Below are positions 42,819 through 53,600 of a stretch of DNA of 64,000 nucleotides, one piece after another. The stretch comes from Pseudomonas fluorescens (GTDB taxonomy: Bacteria; Pseudomonadota; Gammaproteobacteria; Pseudomonadales; Pseudomonadaceae). Made by a program: the position numbers and the translations under genes. The stretch is taken from NCBI RefSeq assembly GCF_040448305.1, contig NZ_CP148752.1, positions 434,001-498,000 of the forward strand, written 5' to 3'. Under the pieces are notes generated by a model that was not told the origin of the DNA, searched no databases, and saw only the letters and a program-made list of their open reading frames with translations. Within the stretch, counting starts at the first letter, position 1. Every line of letters begins with the position of its first letter.

Positions 42819-44561
42819 TTAGAGGAAGAGTCCGGGACCCGGGCGACTTCCTTCGGGGAATCTGACGCCCACTTTACCGATCTTGTTCCCGTCCATGACC
42901 GCCACGGTCCAAATGGTGTTGTTCCATTCCACCTGGTCACCCACCACCGGCGCGCCGCCAACCTTCTGGGCAATGAAGTGGCCCAGGGACATGTCCGGAT
43001 CGATGCCTTCGACCTTCAGGCCATACAGGGCCGCAACTGCGGCCAGCTGGGCGTCTCCTTCGAGTACGAAGTCGCCGAAGAAGCGCAGATCGAGGCCCCG
43101 TTGTGGCGCCTGGCTGAAGAGTTTTCCGAGGGCCGGCAGGTTGTGTTCGTGGCCGATAACACACAGCAAATCATCGACTTCCAGCACCGTACTACCCGAC
43201 GGATGGAGCAATTGTTGGCCGCGAAACAGGGCGGCGATACGGGTGCCTTCGGGCATTTTCAGCTCGCGCAGGGGTGAGCCGATGCACCATTTTTCCGCGC
43301 CGAGGCGATAAACGAACAGCTCCCACTCGCTGGTGACGTGCACTTCCAGGGCCGAGCGGGAGATGGGCGCAGGCTCCGGGGGCACCGTCACCTTCAGCAG
43401 CTTGGCGACCCACGGCAGGCTCGTGCCCTGAACCAGCAGCGACACCAGCACGATAAAGAACGCGAGGTTGAAGTACAGCTGGGCGTTGGGCAGGCCGGCC
43501 ATCAGCGGGAACACCGCGAGAATGATCGGGACCGCGCCGCGCAAGCCGACCCAGGAGATGAACGCCTTTTCGCGACCATGGAATGCCTTGAACGGCAGCA
43601 GGCCGACCATCACCGACAGTGGCCGGGCAAACAGAATCATCCACAGCGCCAGGGCCAGTGCCGGCAAGGCGATTGGCAACAGGTCGTGAGGCGTCACCAG
43701 CAGCCCCAGCACCAGGAACATGCCGATCTGCGCCAGCCAGGCCATGCCGTCGAGCATGTGCAGGATGCCGTGGCGGCTGCGCACCGGACGGTTGCCGATC
43801 ACCAGGCCGCAGATGTACACCGCCAGGAAGCCGCTGCCGTGCAGGGCGTTGGTCAGGGCAAAGACGACCAACCCGCCAGCGATGACCAGAATCGGATACA
43901 AACCGGTGGCCAGATTGATGCGATTGACCAGTTGCAGCATCAGCCAGCCACCGCCCAGGCCGATGACGCCACCGATACCGAACTCGCGGATCAGATGTGT
44001 CAGCAGGCTCCAGTGCAGGCCGGTCTGGCCGCTGGCGAGCATGTCGATCAGGGTGACGGTGAGGAACACCGCCATCGGGTCGTTGCTGCCGGATTCGATT
44101 TCAAGGCTGGCGGTTACCCGCTCGTTCAGGCCTTTGCCACCCAATAGCGAGAACACCGCCGCGGCGTCGGTGGAGCCGACGATGGCGCCGATCAGCAGGC
44201 CCTGAATCAGGTTCAAGTCGAACAGCCACGCGGCCGCCATGCCGGTCAGCCCGGTGGTAATCAGTACCCCGACCGTGGCCAGGGACAACGCCGGCCATAA
44301 CGCCACGCGGAAACTCGACACCCGGGTGCGCAAGCCGCCGTCGAGCAGGATCACTGCCAGTGCGAGGTTGCCGACCAGATAAGCCGTGGGGTAGTTATCA
44401 AAAAGAATGCCGGCGCCATCGACACCGGCCGCCATACCGACGGCCAGGATGATCACCAGAATCGGGATACCGAGACGGGACGACAGTGAGCTCACCAGAA
44501 TGCTCGCACCTACCAGCAACGCGCCGATCAAGAACAGGCTGTTGATGGTCGTCGCATTCAA
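42819..44561 (-). CDS. nhaP2: Potassium/proton antiporter, NhaP2 (CvrA) type
   Basis: The 580-residue antiporter has 12-13 membrane helices of the CPA1 fold, including ESGSNDPMAVFLT with the ND ion-binding pair and the charged helix GLRGAVPIILAVFPL. A cytoplasmic TrkA-C domain and a CorC_HlyC-like tail (about residues 400-580) follow. The start is a TTG at 44561, preceded by GGAG on the minus strand; this gives the usual NATTINSLFLIG N-terminus. An ATG upstream at 44654 would add 31 residues not expected in the family. Confidence 0.9.
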   Translation of the reverse strand: MNATTINSLFLIGALLVGASILVSSLSSRLGIPILVIILAVGMAAGVDGAGILFDNYPTAYLVGNLALAVILLDGGLRTRVSSFRVALWPALSLATVGVLITTGLTGMAAAWLFDLNLIQGLLIGAIVGSTDAAAVFSLLGGKGLNERVTASLEIESGSNDPMAVFLTVTLIDMLASGQTGLHWSLLTHLIREFGIGGVIGLGGGWLMLQLVNRINLATGLYPILVIAGGLVVFALTNALHGSGFLAVYICGLVIGNRPVRSRHGILHMLDGMAWLAQIGMFLVLGLLVTPHDLLPIALPALALALWMILFARPLSVMVGLLPFKAFHGREKAFISWVGLRGAVPIILAVFPLMAGLPNAQLYFNLAFFIVLVSLLVQGTSLPWVAKLLKVTVPPEPAPISRSALEVHVTSEWELFVYRLGAEKWCIGSPLRELKMPEGTRIAALFRGQQLLHPSGSTVLEVDDLLCVIGHEHNLPALGKLFSQAPQRGLDLRFFGDFVLEGDAQLAAVAALYGLKVEGIDPDMSLGHFIAQKVGGAPVVGDQVEWNNTIWTVAVMDGNKIGKVGVRFPEGSRPGPGLFL

Positions 44562-44878
44562 AGGCAGTACTCCAGAAAGCTGAAAGGCGGGCGCAAACTG
44601 ACCATGCAGTCTGCGTGCCAGCGATTCTAACCTGTTGAATTGCGTCGCTGTCAAAAAAGGTTTTGAGGGCGCCTGCTCAGGTGCTGTCTCTTGATTGGCT
44701 TACTGTTGCGTCGATGAAGGCTCCATTCGAGCGGGATATAGTTTTTCCACCCAGGATTTAATTTGAGTTGGATTTCTAATTGGCGATAGTCAATAGTTTT
44801 TCAAGAATGAAGCGATTGTCTTGCTGGATCTTTGAGTCCGCTTTTGATAAGTGTTGGCAGGTTGTTTTCTACGATGTG
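44562..44878. other. AT-richer intergenic stretch after nhaP2
   Basis: No gene, RNA or repeat was recognised here. Base composition drops in GC relative to neighbours from about 44690 onward, and this continues to about 45600. Confidence 0.4.
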
Positions 44879-45304
44879 TCAGGACCATCCAGAATCGACG
44901 ATATCTCCCAGGCGTACGAGGCCTGTCACCGAAATGACCATCATTGATTTAGCGCTTTGACTTTTTACGAGAATATTGCTCTGGTTGTTGTGAGGTAAGT
45001 AATCCAGAAATGCATCGCCTGGGTTCTTGAATTCAGAGATGTCCGAAAGATTAAAATTCAAAGAGCCAACTCCAGCATTTTTTAGGGCTGTTGACATGTC
45101 GATGCGGTCTTTACCTGTTTCGAAGTTAGAGATGTATTGAGATTTTCTGGATCCTTCGAGAAATTCGACGATGCCATAGGTGACGCCGCCTCTATCGTTT
45201 GGTGTCAAGGTAATGCCAGGGCTTGTTGCGGTAGCAGTGTGCTGTGGAGCGGGGTCTGCAGTTACTAAAGTAGGAGGGGTGAAGTTTTTTTGATTGTCTA
45301 TCAT
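44879..45304 (-). CDS. Orphan serralysin-type type I secretion domain protein
   Basis: The 141-residue protein has a Thr/Pro-rich N-terminus and a C-terminal part that follows the pattern of the serralysin C-terminal domain (Peptidase_M10_C). That pattern is visible as ISNFETGKDRIDMS (residues 58-71), a GDAFLDY turn, and a final hydrophobic VTGLVRLGDIV. No metalloprotease domain or GGxGxD repeats are present. No type I secretion ABC genes are nearby. It could be a small exported protein or the remnant of a larger one. AT-rich flanks suggest acquisition. Confidence 0.6.
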   Translation of the reverse strand: MIDNQKNFTPPTLVTADPAPQHTATATSPGITLTPNDRGGVTYGIVEFLEGSRKSQYISNFETGKDRIDMSTALKNAGVGSLNFNLSDISEFKNPGDAFLDYLPHNNQSNILVKSQSAKSMMVISVTGLVRLGDIVDSGWS

Positions 45305-45882
45305 GATGAATCAACTCTCGTTGGGTATGTAAATAAAGTTTTTTTGATGATTTTTTAGTTTGATCCGCTATCCGGCGGTGAATAAATTATTCCATAGTCT
45401 GAATTGTCATTGCGAGCGCGGGTTTTATTCGAGGTGTTTCTTGGTTGTTTTATTGTGTTAGTGGGTGGTGTGAATGCTTATTTAAGTTTGTCGGGGCTTG
45501 TCTGAAGTGTGGAGTTCTTCAGTGTGCTATTTTCTTTATATTGAATTGGCGTTGTGGCGTCGAATAGAGGTAAGTTGGATGGGGTGAAATGAGGGTGTGG
45601 GTATATTTATTGATTTCGTTGTCCGCCGTGGCGTCCCGTTCGATTTTATTGTTCTGCCGGGTCAGAGAGGCCAAATGGAGGGAGGCGGAAATCCGCAGCA
45701 GGGGTATCGCACAAACGTCACGGCGACGAAGTGCAGGAACCAGATCGGCCAATCACAGTCTCTACAGTTCGCGAGAAAGGTCACTCGTCAGCAAAATCAA
45801 GGCTTTGCGCCTGTATAACCCTGGCATCCAGGGTGACTTTTCTTTATCGTACGCGCCCTTTGAAAAAGCCCGGAAAATCAAA
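45305..45882. other. AT-rich intergenic region before the zapA-like pair
   Basis: No supported gene was found. A hairpin ACCCTGG/CCAGGGT (45818-45834) followed by a T-rich stretch lies about 50 bases before the next start and could be a terminator or leader. Several T-runs and low GC mark this as unlike the surrounding chromosome. Confidence 0.4.
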
Positions 45883-46092
45883 ATGTTGGAAGCATCCCTA
45901 AGCCAATTGGAACAACTGGTCAGCGACCTGGTGCAACAGAACCAGAACCTGACCGCGGAACTGGCCCAGGCCAAAGATGAAAACGAAAGCCTGCAACTGA
46001 GCCTGATGGAACACGAAGAGAAGCAAGGCGCCACGGCGGCTCGCATCCAGGCCCTGGTTGAGCGCGTCAGCGCAGGCCCTGTCAGCGCATGA
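45883..46092 (+). CDS. Small coiled-coil protein, TIGR02449-like
   Basis: The 69-residue protein is almost all heptad coiled coil (LEQLVSDLVQQNQNLTAELA ...). It looks like the TIGR02449 family that precedes zapA in pseudomonads. Its stop overlaps the zapA-like ATG (ATGA), so the two are co-translated. A long open frame extends upstream, but its N-terminal part is not conserved-looking and the ATG at 45883 fits the family. Confidence 0.75.
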   Translation: MLEASLSQLEQLVSDLVQQNQNLTAELAQAKDENESLQLSLMEHEEKQGATAARIQALVERVSAGPVSA

Positions 46093-46391
46093 GTTACAAC
46101 GCCGCAGGGGTAAAAGTCGTCTCGATCCTGGGGGAGGACTATTCGATCAAGGCACCGGTCGGGGAAGAACAAACCCTGCTGGACGCCGCGATGATGTTGA
46201 AGGCAGCCCTGGCCGAAACCAAGAGGAAGTACCCGACGCTGATCGGTGACCGACTGCTGGTGCTGGCGGCGATGAATCTGTGCTCCCAGCAGATCGAAAT
46301 GCAGAAACAGCACAAGCTCGACCTCGACCGTTACCAAGAGCAAGTCAGCGCCACGGTTGAAGTGATCTCCAAGACGATCAATCAGGCCTGA
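46089..46391 (+). CDS. ZapA-like cell division protein
   Basis: The 100-residue protein has the ZapA pattern: a beta-hairpin N-terminus (VVSILGEDYSIKAPVGEEQT), the DRLLVLAAMNLCSQQIEMQ helix and a C-terminal coiled coil. ZapA binds FtsZ and stabilises the Z-ring. In P. aeruginosa the usual zapA is followed by 6S RNA (ssrS) and fau; here a chemoreceptor follows and I see no 6S RNA, so this may be a second paralog. The gene symbol is left empty for that reason. Confidence 0.8.
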   Translation: MSYNAAGVKVVSILGEDYSIKAPVGEEQTLLDAAMMLKAALAETKRKYPTLIGDRLLVLAAMNLCSQQIEMQKQHKLDLDRYQEQVSATVEVISKTINQA

Positions 46392-46491
46392 TCGGCTTTG
46401 CGCACAACCAAAGAATAGATTGTCGGTTGGTTTGTATACAATCGGCACGGCTGTTGCAGTGTTTCAGCCTCTTATTCTTTGGGGGTGCTCC

Positions 46492-48429
46492 ATGCAGTTC
46501 TGGCGACGCAGTATTCAATGGCAGTTGATCCTGAGTATGGGCACCGCCCTGCTCGTCAGTATCCTGATCGTGGTGGGCATTTATACTCTGGTGCTCAACC
46601 GCCTCGCCCAGAGCTATCTGGTCGAGCAAGCCTTGCCGTCGAGCATCGAAGCGATGCGCAACGACATCGAACGGATCCTCGTTCAACCCCTCACCGCCGC
46701 CAAGGACATCGCCAGCAACAGCATGGTGCGCGACTGGTTGGCCGGGGGTGAAGACAGTGCCCAGGCCGGCACGTTTACTACCTATCTCGAAGGTGTTCGC
46801 GCCGAGCACAAGGCCTTTACCGCGATTATTGTCGGCACTGCGTCCAACCATTATTTCACCGAAAAAGGCCTGGATCGGACCCTCAGTCGTTCCAATCCGA
46901 AAGACGTCTGGTTCTACTCGTTCCTCGACAGCAACCAGCCGCGCACCCTCAATATCGACAATGACACGGCGACCGGAGAATTGGCGCTTTTCATCGACTT
47001 CAAAGTCGAGCAGGCCGGTAAAGTCGTGGGTGTTGCCGGGCTTGGCCTGAGCATGAAAGAGCTGTCGGAGCTGATTCACAACTTCAACTTTGGGGAGCGT
47101 GGCAAGGTCTATCTCGTGCGTTCCGACGGTTTGATCCAGGTTCATCCCGAGGCGCAATTCAGTGGCAAACGCACTTTGACCGAGCAGATTGGTGCTACGG
47201 CGGCACAATCGGTGATGAGTCAAAAAGCTGCCGCCAGCAGCGGCTTCCAGCGTGACGGCGAAGACTTCCTCGCCTTAAGCCTGCCATTGCGTGATCTCGG
47301 CTGGACCCTGGTGGCCGAAGTGCCGCAATCGCAGATCTACGCCGAAGCTCGCCGCGCCATGTGGATGAGCAGTGGCATCGGTCTGGCGGTGGCGATTGTG
47401 TGTCTGCTGCTGGTGGTGTTGCTGGCCCGTGGGTTGGTACGACCGATTCGTGAGGTAACAGCGGCACTGGTTGCCATCGGTAGCGGCGGTGGAGATTTGA
47501 CCCGCCGGTTAGATTCCAGTCGCGCCGATGAGCTGGGCGATCTGGCTCGCGGTTTCAATCGGTTCCTGGATAGCCAGCGCGACATGATCGGCGAAGTGCT
47601 GACCACCAGCGAACGTTTGCGCACGGCTGTGGGGCAAGTGGCCAGAGTTGTGGACAACACCGCTGAACGCTCCGGCCGCCAGCAGGAAATGACCGACATG
47701 GTGGCCACTGCTGTCCATGAAATGGGCCTGACTGTTCAGGAAATCGCCCAGAACGCCGGTAATGCGGCGGTCGCATCGCAAACGGCTCGGGATGAGGCGA
47801 TGCAGGCACGGGAAGCGGTGGGTGGCTCGATCCGGCATATTGAAAGCATGTCCGACGAAATCGGTGTCGCCGCCAGCGCTGTGGGTGAATTGGCGCATCA
47901 GGTGGCGTCGATCGATCAGGTGCTGGCGGTGATCCGCGGGATTTCCGAGCAGACCAATCTGTTGGCGCTCAATGCCGCCATCGAAGCGGCGCGGGCCGGG
48001 GATATGGGCCGTGGGTTTGCCGTGGTTGCCGATGAAGTGCGCACCCTGGCGCGACGTACGCAATCGTCCACCGATGAAATCCAGCAGATGATCGGCAGCC
48101 TCAAACAAGGTGCGGAAAACGCGGTGTCGTCGATGCATTCCGGGCAAGCCGCGACGGGCACGGGTGTCGAGTCGAGCCAGCGTACCGGCGCCTCGTTGAC
48201 TGCGATTACCGGGCAGGTTGAGCGCATCAGCGACATGAACCATCAGGTGGCCACGGCGACGGAAGAGCAGTCGGCGGTGACCGAAGAGATCAACCGCAAT
48301 GTTCAGGGCATTTCCGATCTGGCGCGGGCGACGGCGGGGGAGGTCAGGGCTTGTCGGGATGATTGCCAGACGTTGCAGCGGTTGGCGGATGATTTGGCGC
48401 GGCAGATGGGTGGGTTCAAACTGGGGTGA
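46492..48429 (+). CDS. Methyl-accepting chemotaxis protein with dCache-type sensor
   Basis: The 645-residue chemoreceptor has a membrane helix near residues 12-34, a periplasmic dCache-like domain (about 40-275, with YFTEKGLDR and DVWFYSFLDS), a second helix near 285-308, a HAMP domain (about 310-370) and the signalling hairpin ISEQTNLLALNAAIEAARAG. No C-terminal CheR-binding pentapeptide is present. The ligand is unknown. The ATG at 46492 is preceded by GGGGGTG and gives a proper membrane anchor. Confidence 0.93.
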   Translation: MQFWRRSIQWQLILSMGTALLVSILIVVGIYTLVLNRLAQSYLVEQALPSSIEAMRNDIERILVQPLTAAKDIASNSMVRDWLAGGEDSAQAGTFTTYLEGVRAEHKAFTAIIVGTASNHYFTEKGLDRTLSRSNPKDVWFYSFLDSNQPRTLNIDNDTATGELALFIDFKVEQAGKVVGVAGLGLSMKELSELIHNFNFGERGKVYLVRSDGLIQVHPEAQFSGKRTLTEQIGATAAQSVMSQKAAASSGFQRDGEDFLALSLPLRDLGWTLVAEVPQSQIYAEARRAMWMSSGIGLAVAIVCLLLVVLLARGLVRPIREVTAALVAIGSGGGDLTRRLDSSRADELGDLARGFNRFLDSQRDMIGEVLTTSERLRTAVGQVARVVDNTAERSGRQQEMTDMVATAVHEMGLTVQEIAQNAGNAAVASQTARDEAMQAREAVGGSIRHIESMSDEIGVAASAVGELAHQVASIDQVLAVIRGISEQTNLLALNAAIEAARAGDMGRGFAVVADEVRTLARRTQSSTDEIQQMIGSLKQGAENAVSSMHSGQAATGTGVESSQRTGASLTAITGQVERISDMNHQVATATEEQSAVTEEINRNVQGISDLARATAGEVRACRDDCQTLQRLADDLARQMGGFKLG

Positions 48430-48450
48430 TGTGGCGTCTGCGCGGACGTC

Positions 48451-48520
48451 TTCGCGAGCAGGCTCGCTCCCACAGTAGTGCGTGTACGCATTCAAATGTG
48501 GGAGCGAGCCTGCTCGCGAA
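48451..48520. repeat. REP pair in outward orientation
   Basis: GAGCAGGCTCGCTCCCACAG is followed after about 20 bases by TGTGGGAGCGAGCCTGCTCG. It sits between two convergent genes. Confidence 0.88.
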
Positions 48521-48549
48521 TGAATTTCAGCTACACCAAACTTTCTGAA

Positions 48550-50352
48550 TCAAAACCACTCATCCTGCATGCCCAGGCAAACATCATCCCGAGCCTCAAG
48601 AATCGCCAGCTCATGGTGACAACCCGGCACTTCCCACGTCAGGAAATACCGCGCCGCCTGCAACTTGCCTTTATAGAAGGCCACATCCGCCGCATTCCCT
48701 TTGGCCAGGCCTTCCTCGGCACGGATCGCCTGCTCCAGCCAGCGCCAGCCGATCACCGTGTGACCAAACACCTTCAGGTATAGCGCCGAGTTCGCCAGGC
48801 TGCTGTTGACCTTGCCTTGGGCCAGATCAGTCAGCAGGCCGATGGTCACGGTTTGCAGGCGCGCCACCAGTTTCTCCAGCGGTTCGCGCAGCGGCGTCAA
48901 CGAATCAAACGCCTGGGCGCGCTCGGCGGTGTCGGCGATCAGGCGGATCAGTTGCTTGAGCCCCGCACCGCCGTTCTGCGCCAGTTTGCGCCCCAGCAGG
49001 TCCAGCGACTGAATGCCGTGGGTGCCTTCGTGGATCGGGTTCAGGCGGTTGTCGCGGTAGTACTGCTCCACCGGGTACTCGCGGGTGTAGCCGTGGCCGC
49101 CGAGGATCTGGATCGCCAGTTCGTTGGCCTTCAGGCAGAACTCCGACGGCCAGGATTTGACGATCGGCGTCAGCAAGTCCAACAGCTCATGGGCCTGCTT
49201 GCGTTCGGCTTCGGTCTCGAGCGTCGTGGTGTCATCGAACAAGCGTGCCGCGTACAGGCCGAGGTCGAACGAGCCTTCGACGTAGGCCTTTTGCGTCAGC
49301 AGCATGCGTTTAACGTCGGCGTGCTGAATGATCGCCACCGGCGCGGTGTTCGGGTCCTTGCTGTCCGGCACGCGGCCCTGCGGACGTTCGCGGGCGTACT
49401 CCAGCGAATACAGATAACCCGCGTAACCAAGCATCACGGCACCCATGCCGACGCCGATCCGCGCCTCGTTCATCATCTGGAACATGTAACTCAAGCCTTG
49501 GTGCGGCTTGCCCACCAGATAGCCGACGCACTTACCGTTATCGCCGAAGTTCAGCGCCGTGGACGTGGTGCCACGCCAGCCCATCTTGTGGAACAGCCCG
49601 GCCAGCAACACGTCATTGCGCTGACCGAGGCTGCCATCGTCGTTGACCAGGAACTTGGGCACGATAAACAGCGAAATGCCCTTCACCCCGGCTGGCGCGT
49701 CCGGCAGTTTGGCCAGCACCATGTGCACGATGTTTTCCGACAACGGATGATCGCCGCCGGAGATGAAGATCTTGTTGCCCTTGAGGCGATAAGTGCCGTC
49801 GGACGCAGGTTCCGCGCGGGTACGAATATCCGACAGCGACGAGCCCGCGTGGGGTTCGGTCAGGGCCATGGTGCCGAAGAAACGGCCGTCGATCATCGGC
49901 TGCAGGAAGCGGCGTTTCTGCTCATCGGTGCCGAAGCTTTCGATCAGGTTCGCCGCGCCCATGGTCAGGAACGGATACGACGTCGAAGCCGCGTTGGCCG
50001 ATTGAAAGTGCGCGAAGCAGGCCTGGGACAGCAGCGTAGGAAGCTGCATGCCGCCAGCGTCGAAACTGCGCGCGGCGTTGAGGAAGCCGGCTTCGAGGAA
50101 GGCGTCCACCGCCGGTTTCACTTCCGGAATCAGAATCGCCTGACCGTTCTCATAGCGCGGCTCGTTCTCGTCGCCCTTGCGGTTGTGCGGGGCGAAGAAC
50201 TTCTCGGCGATGCTGCGGGCGGTGCCAATGGCCGCATCGAAGGTTTCGCGGTTGTGCTCGGCGAAACGCTCACGCTGGGTCAGGCCCTCGGCATCAAGGA
50301 CTTCATACAGCTCGAAAGCCAGATTGCGGGAACTGAGCAACGTCTCGGACAT
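48550..50352 (-). CDS. Acyl-CoA dehydrogenase (PA5020-like)
   Basis: The 600-residue flavoenzyme is the long acyl-CoA dehydrogenase form with an extra N-terminal helix domain and C-terminal dimerisation region. FAD- and substrate-binding segments are seen in MALTEPHAGSSLSDIRTRA and FHKMGWRGTTSTAL. NPIHEGTHGIQSLDLLGRK carries the likely base (Glu) near residue 430. It belongs to fatty-acid beta-oxidation; chain specificity cannot be read from sequence. Confidence 0.93.
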   Translation of the reverse strand: MSETLLSSRNLAFELYEVLDAEGLTQRERFAEHNRETFDAAIGTARSIAEKFFAPHNRKGDENEPRYENGQAILIPEVKPAVDAFLEAGFLNAARSFDAGGMQLPTLLSQACFAHFQSANAASTSYPFLTMGAANLIESFGTDEQKRRFLQPMIDGRFFGTMALTEPHAGSSLSDIRTRAEPASDGTYRLKGNKIFISGGDHPLSENIVHMVLAKLPDAPAGVKGISLFIVPKFLVNDDGSLGQRNDVLLAGLFHKMGWRGTTSTALNFGDNGKCVGYLVGKPHQGLSYMFQMMNEARIGVGMGAVMLGYAGYLYSLEYARERPQGRVPDSKDPNTAPVAIIQHADVKRMLLTQKAYVEGSFDLGLYAARLFDDTTTLETEAERKQAHELLDLLTPIVKSWPSEFCLKANELAIQILGGHGYTREYPVEQYYRDNRLNPIHEGTHGIQSLDLLGRKLAQNGGAGLKQLIRLIADTAERAQAFDSLTPLREPLEKLVARLQTVTIGLLTDLAQGKVNSSLANSALYLKVFGHTVIGWRWLEQAIRAEEGLAKGNAADVAFYKGKLQAARYFLTWEVPGCHHELAILEARDDVCLGMQDEWF

Positions 50353-50471
50353 GGCGGCCTACCTTTTGTTGGGATGGGCCGAGTCTAGTCTGGTGAATTT
50401 ATGCTGAATAGCATGATTGATGAGCGTGATGGTGGGGCAGAGCAGCGACTTAGCAGGCACCACAAAACAAA

Positions 50472-50562
50472 TGTGGGAGCGGGCTTGCTCGCGAAAGCGG
50501 TGAGTCAGACAACATTGAAGTCGACTGACACTCCGTCTTCGCGAGCAGGCTCGCTCCCACAG
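50472..50562. repeat. REPIN-like inverted REP pair between acyl-CoA dehydrogenase and putA
   Basis: TGTGGGAGCGGGCTTGCTCG at the left, GAGCAGGCTCGCTCCCACAG at the right. Confidence 0.9.
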
Positions 50563-50609
50563 GGGGATTGCATACCGGGCAACCATTGCGGCAGCCCGGT
50601 TTATCGGGT

Positions 50610-53600
50610 TTAGCCGATCGTCATCAAACTGGCATTACCACCCGCCGCAGCGGTGTTAACGCTCAACGCCCGCTCGATCACCAGGCGCTCCAGCGCAATG
50701 TTGGATTCGCCTTGCGACAGGCCCTGCACGCCAACGATGGCGCCGGCACGCTTGGCAACCTGCTGGCACACCGCACGCAACTGGTCGGAATGGCCGTGAT
50801 GCACAACCGCATCAAACACCACTTCGTCCTTGTTCCAGTCGGAAACCAGCTTGATGCGTGCCTGAATGTCCTTCGGCAGGCGTGCGAACAAGGCCTTGGT
50901 CATGTCAGCTTCCGGCCACACCGCCGAACCACCGACTGCCAATACCGCTGCCAGTTGAGTCAGCAGATCGCCTTCGACTTCCGCCAGGCACAGCACGTGT
51001 TCCCGTGGCAGGATCGCGTAGCTGTTGCGCTCGCCGGTCGGGCCGGCCAGGAGGCGGGTGATACCGCTTTGCGATTGCGCGGCGAACTGCACGCACAAGG
51101 TGCTCAGGTCGGCGAACTTGTGGCTGTCGGCCCAGGCTTTCAGGGCGGTCAGCGGCTTGCTCATGGCGTCGCGCAGACGAACGTCCGGTGCTGCGGCAGC
51201 ATCACCGCGAGCGAAGGATTGTTCGATCGCATCCGCAGGGCGGGTCGACAACAGGCGGTACAGGTACAGCGGGCCACCGGCTTTCGGGCCGGTACCCGAC
51301 AGGCCTTCGCCGCCGAACGGTTGAACGCCGACCACGGCACCGACGATGTTGCGGTTGACGTAGACGTTACCGGCGTTGACGTTGTCGATCACCTTGGCAA
51401 TGGTCTCGTCGATGCGGGTGTGCACGCCCAGGGTCAGGCCGTAGCCGGAAGCGTTGATCTGTCCGATCAGTTGATCGATGTCCTTGCGCTTGTAGCGGAC
51501 CACGTGCAGCACCGGGCCGAAGATCTCCCGCTGCAACTCGTCGAAGCTTTCCAGTTCGATCAGCGTCGGCATCACGAAGGTGCCGCGTTTGACTTCTTCG
51601 GCGTCGGCGATGGCCACCTGGTACACGCTGCGACCTTTGTCGCGCATGGCCTGGATGTGCTTCTCGATACCAGCCTTGGCTTCGGCGTCGATCACCGGGC
51701 CGATGTCCACGGACAGTCGCTCAGGGTTGCCGAGACGGCTTTCAGCCATCGCGCCCTTGAGCATTTCGATGACGCGGTCGGCGGAATCTTCCTGCAAGCA
51801 CAGTACACGCAGGGCCGAGCAACGCTGGCCGGCGCTGTCGAATGCCGAGGAAACCACGTCGATGACAACCTGTTCGGTCAGTGCCGACGAGTCGACGATC
51901 ATTGCGTTCTGGCCACCGGTTTCGGCGATCAGCGGGATCGGACGGCCCTGGCTGTCCAGACGGCCGGCGATGTTGCGTTGCAGCAAGCGCGCGACTTCGG
52001 TTGAGCCGGTGAACATCACGCCTTTGACGCGATCATCACCCACCAGGCCGGCACCGACGGTTTCGCCACGACCCGGCAGCAATTGCAGCACGCCTTCCGG
52101 GATGCCGGCTTCGAGCAGCAGGCGCACGGCTTGAGCTGCAACCAGTGGAGTCTGTTCCGCAGGCTTGGCCAATACCGGGTTACCGGCGGCGAGGGCAGCA
52201 GCCACTTGACCACTGAAAATCGCCAGCGGGAAGTTCCACGGGCTGATGCACACCACTGGGCCTAGCGGACGGTGAGCGTCATTGGTGAAATCGTTGCGAG
52301 CCTGCACCGCGTAATAACGCAGGAAGTCCACGGCTTCACGCACTTCGGCGATAGCGTTGGCGAAGGTCTTGCCGGCTTCACGAGCCAGAAGGCCCATCAG
52401 CGGCTGGATCTCGGCTTCCATCAGATCGGCAGCACGTTCCAGGATCGCGGCGCGCTCGGCGGGCGGGGTGGCCTGCCAGATCGGTGCAGCGTTGAGGGCG
52501 CACTGGATCGCGTTGTCGACGTCTTCGACGGTCGCTTCCTGCACATGGCCGACCACATCACGCAGATCGGATGGGTTCAAGACCGGTGCGGGCGCTTCGT
52601 TGCTGGAAACGCAGCCGAGCATCGGCGCGGCTTTCCAGTGGTTGTGTGCAGTAGCGAGAAGCGCGCAGGACAGCGAAGCCAAACGATGTTCGTTGGCCAT
52701 GTCGATGCCGCTGGAGTTGGCGCGCTCGGAGCCATACAGGTCACGCGGCAGTGGAATGCGCGGGTGCGGCAGGCCGAAACCACCTTCCACGGTCGCCATC
52801 TGTTCGATGCTCGCCACCGGGTCGGCGACCAGTTCCTGGATCGAAATCGACTGGTCGGCAATGCGGTTGACGAACGAGGTGTTCGCGCCGTTTTCCAGCA
52901 GGCGACGCACCAGGTACGCCAGCAGGGTTTCGTGGGTACCGACCGGAGCGTACACGCGGCACGGACGGTTCAGCTTGCCTTCGGAAACTTTGCCTACGAC
53001 TTGTTCGTACAATGGTTCGCCCATGCCGTGCAGGCACTGGAACTCGTACTGACCCGGGTAATAGTTCTGACCGGCGATGTGATAAATGGCCGACAGTGTA
53101 TGGGCGTTGTGCGTGGCGAACTGCGGGTAGATGACTTCCGGCACCGACAGCAGCTTGCGGGCGCAAGCGATGTAGGACACGTCGGTGTACACCTTGCGGG
53201 TGTAGACCGGGTAGCCTTCCAGGCCTTCGACCTGGGCGCGCTTGATTTCGCTGTCCCAGTACGCGCCTTTCACCAGGCGGATCATCAGGCGATGACGGCT
53301 GCGGCGAGCCAGGTCGATCACGTAGTCGATCACGTACGGGCAACGCTTCTGGTAAGCCTGGATCACGAAACCGATGCCATTCCAGCCAGTCAGTTGCGGC
53401 TCGAAGCACAGGCGCTCGAGCAGATCCAGCGACAACTCCATGCGGTCGGCTTCTTCGGCGTCGATGTTCAGGCCGATGTCGTATTGCTTGGCCAGCAGGG
53501 TCAGCGACAGCAGGCGCGGGTACAGCTCGTCCATCACGCGCTCGTATTGGGCGCGGCTGTAACGCGGGTGCAGGGCGGACAGCTTGATCGAGATGCCCGG

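Noticed and set aside
46392..46491. 6S RNA expected after zapA
   Set aside because: Only 100 bases separate the zapA-like gene from the chemoreceptor, too short for 6S RNA, and no matching sequence is seen.
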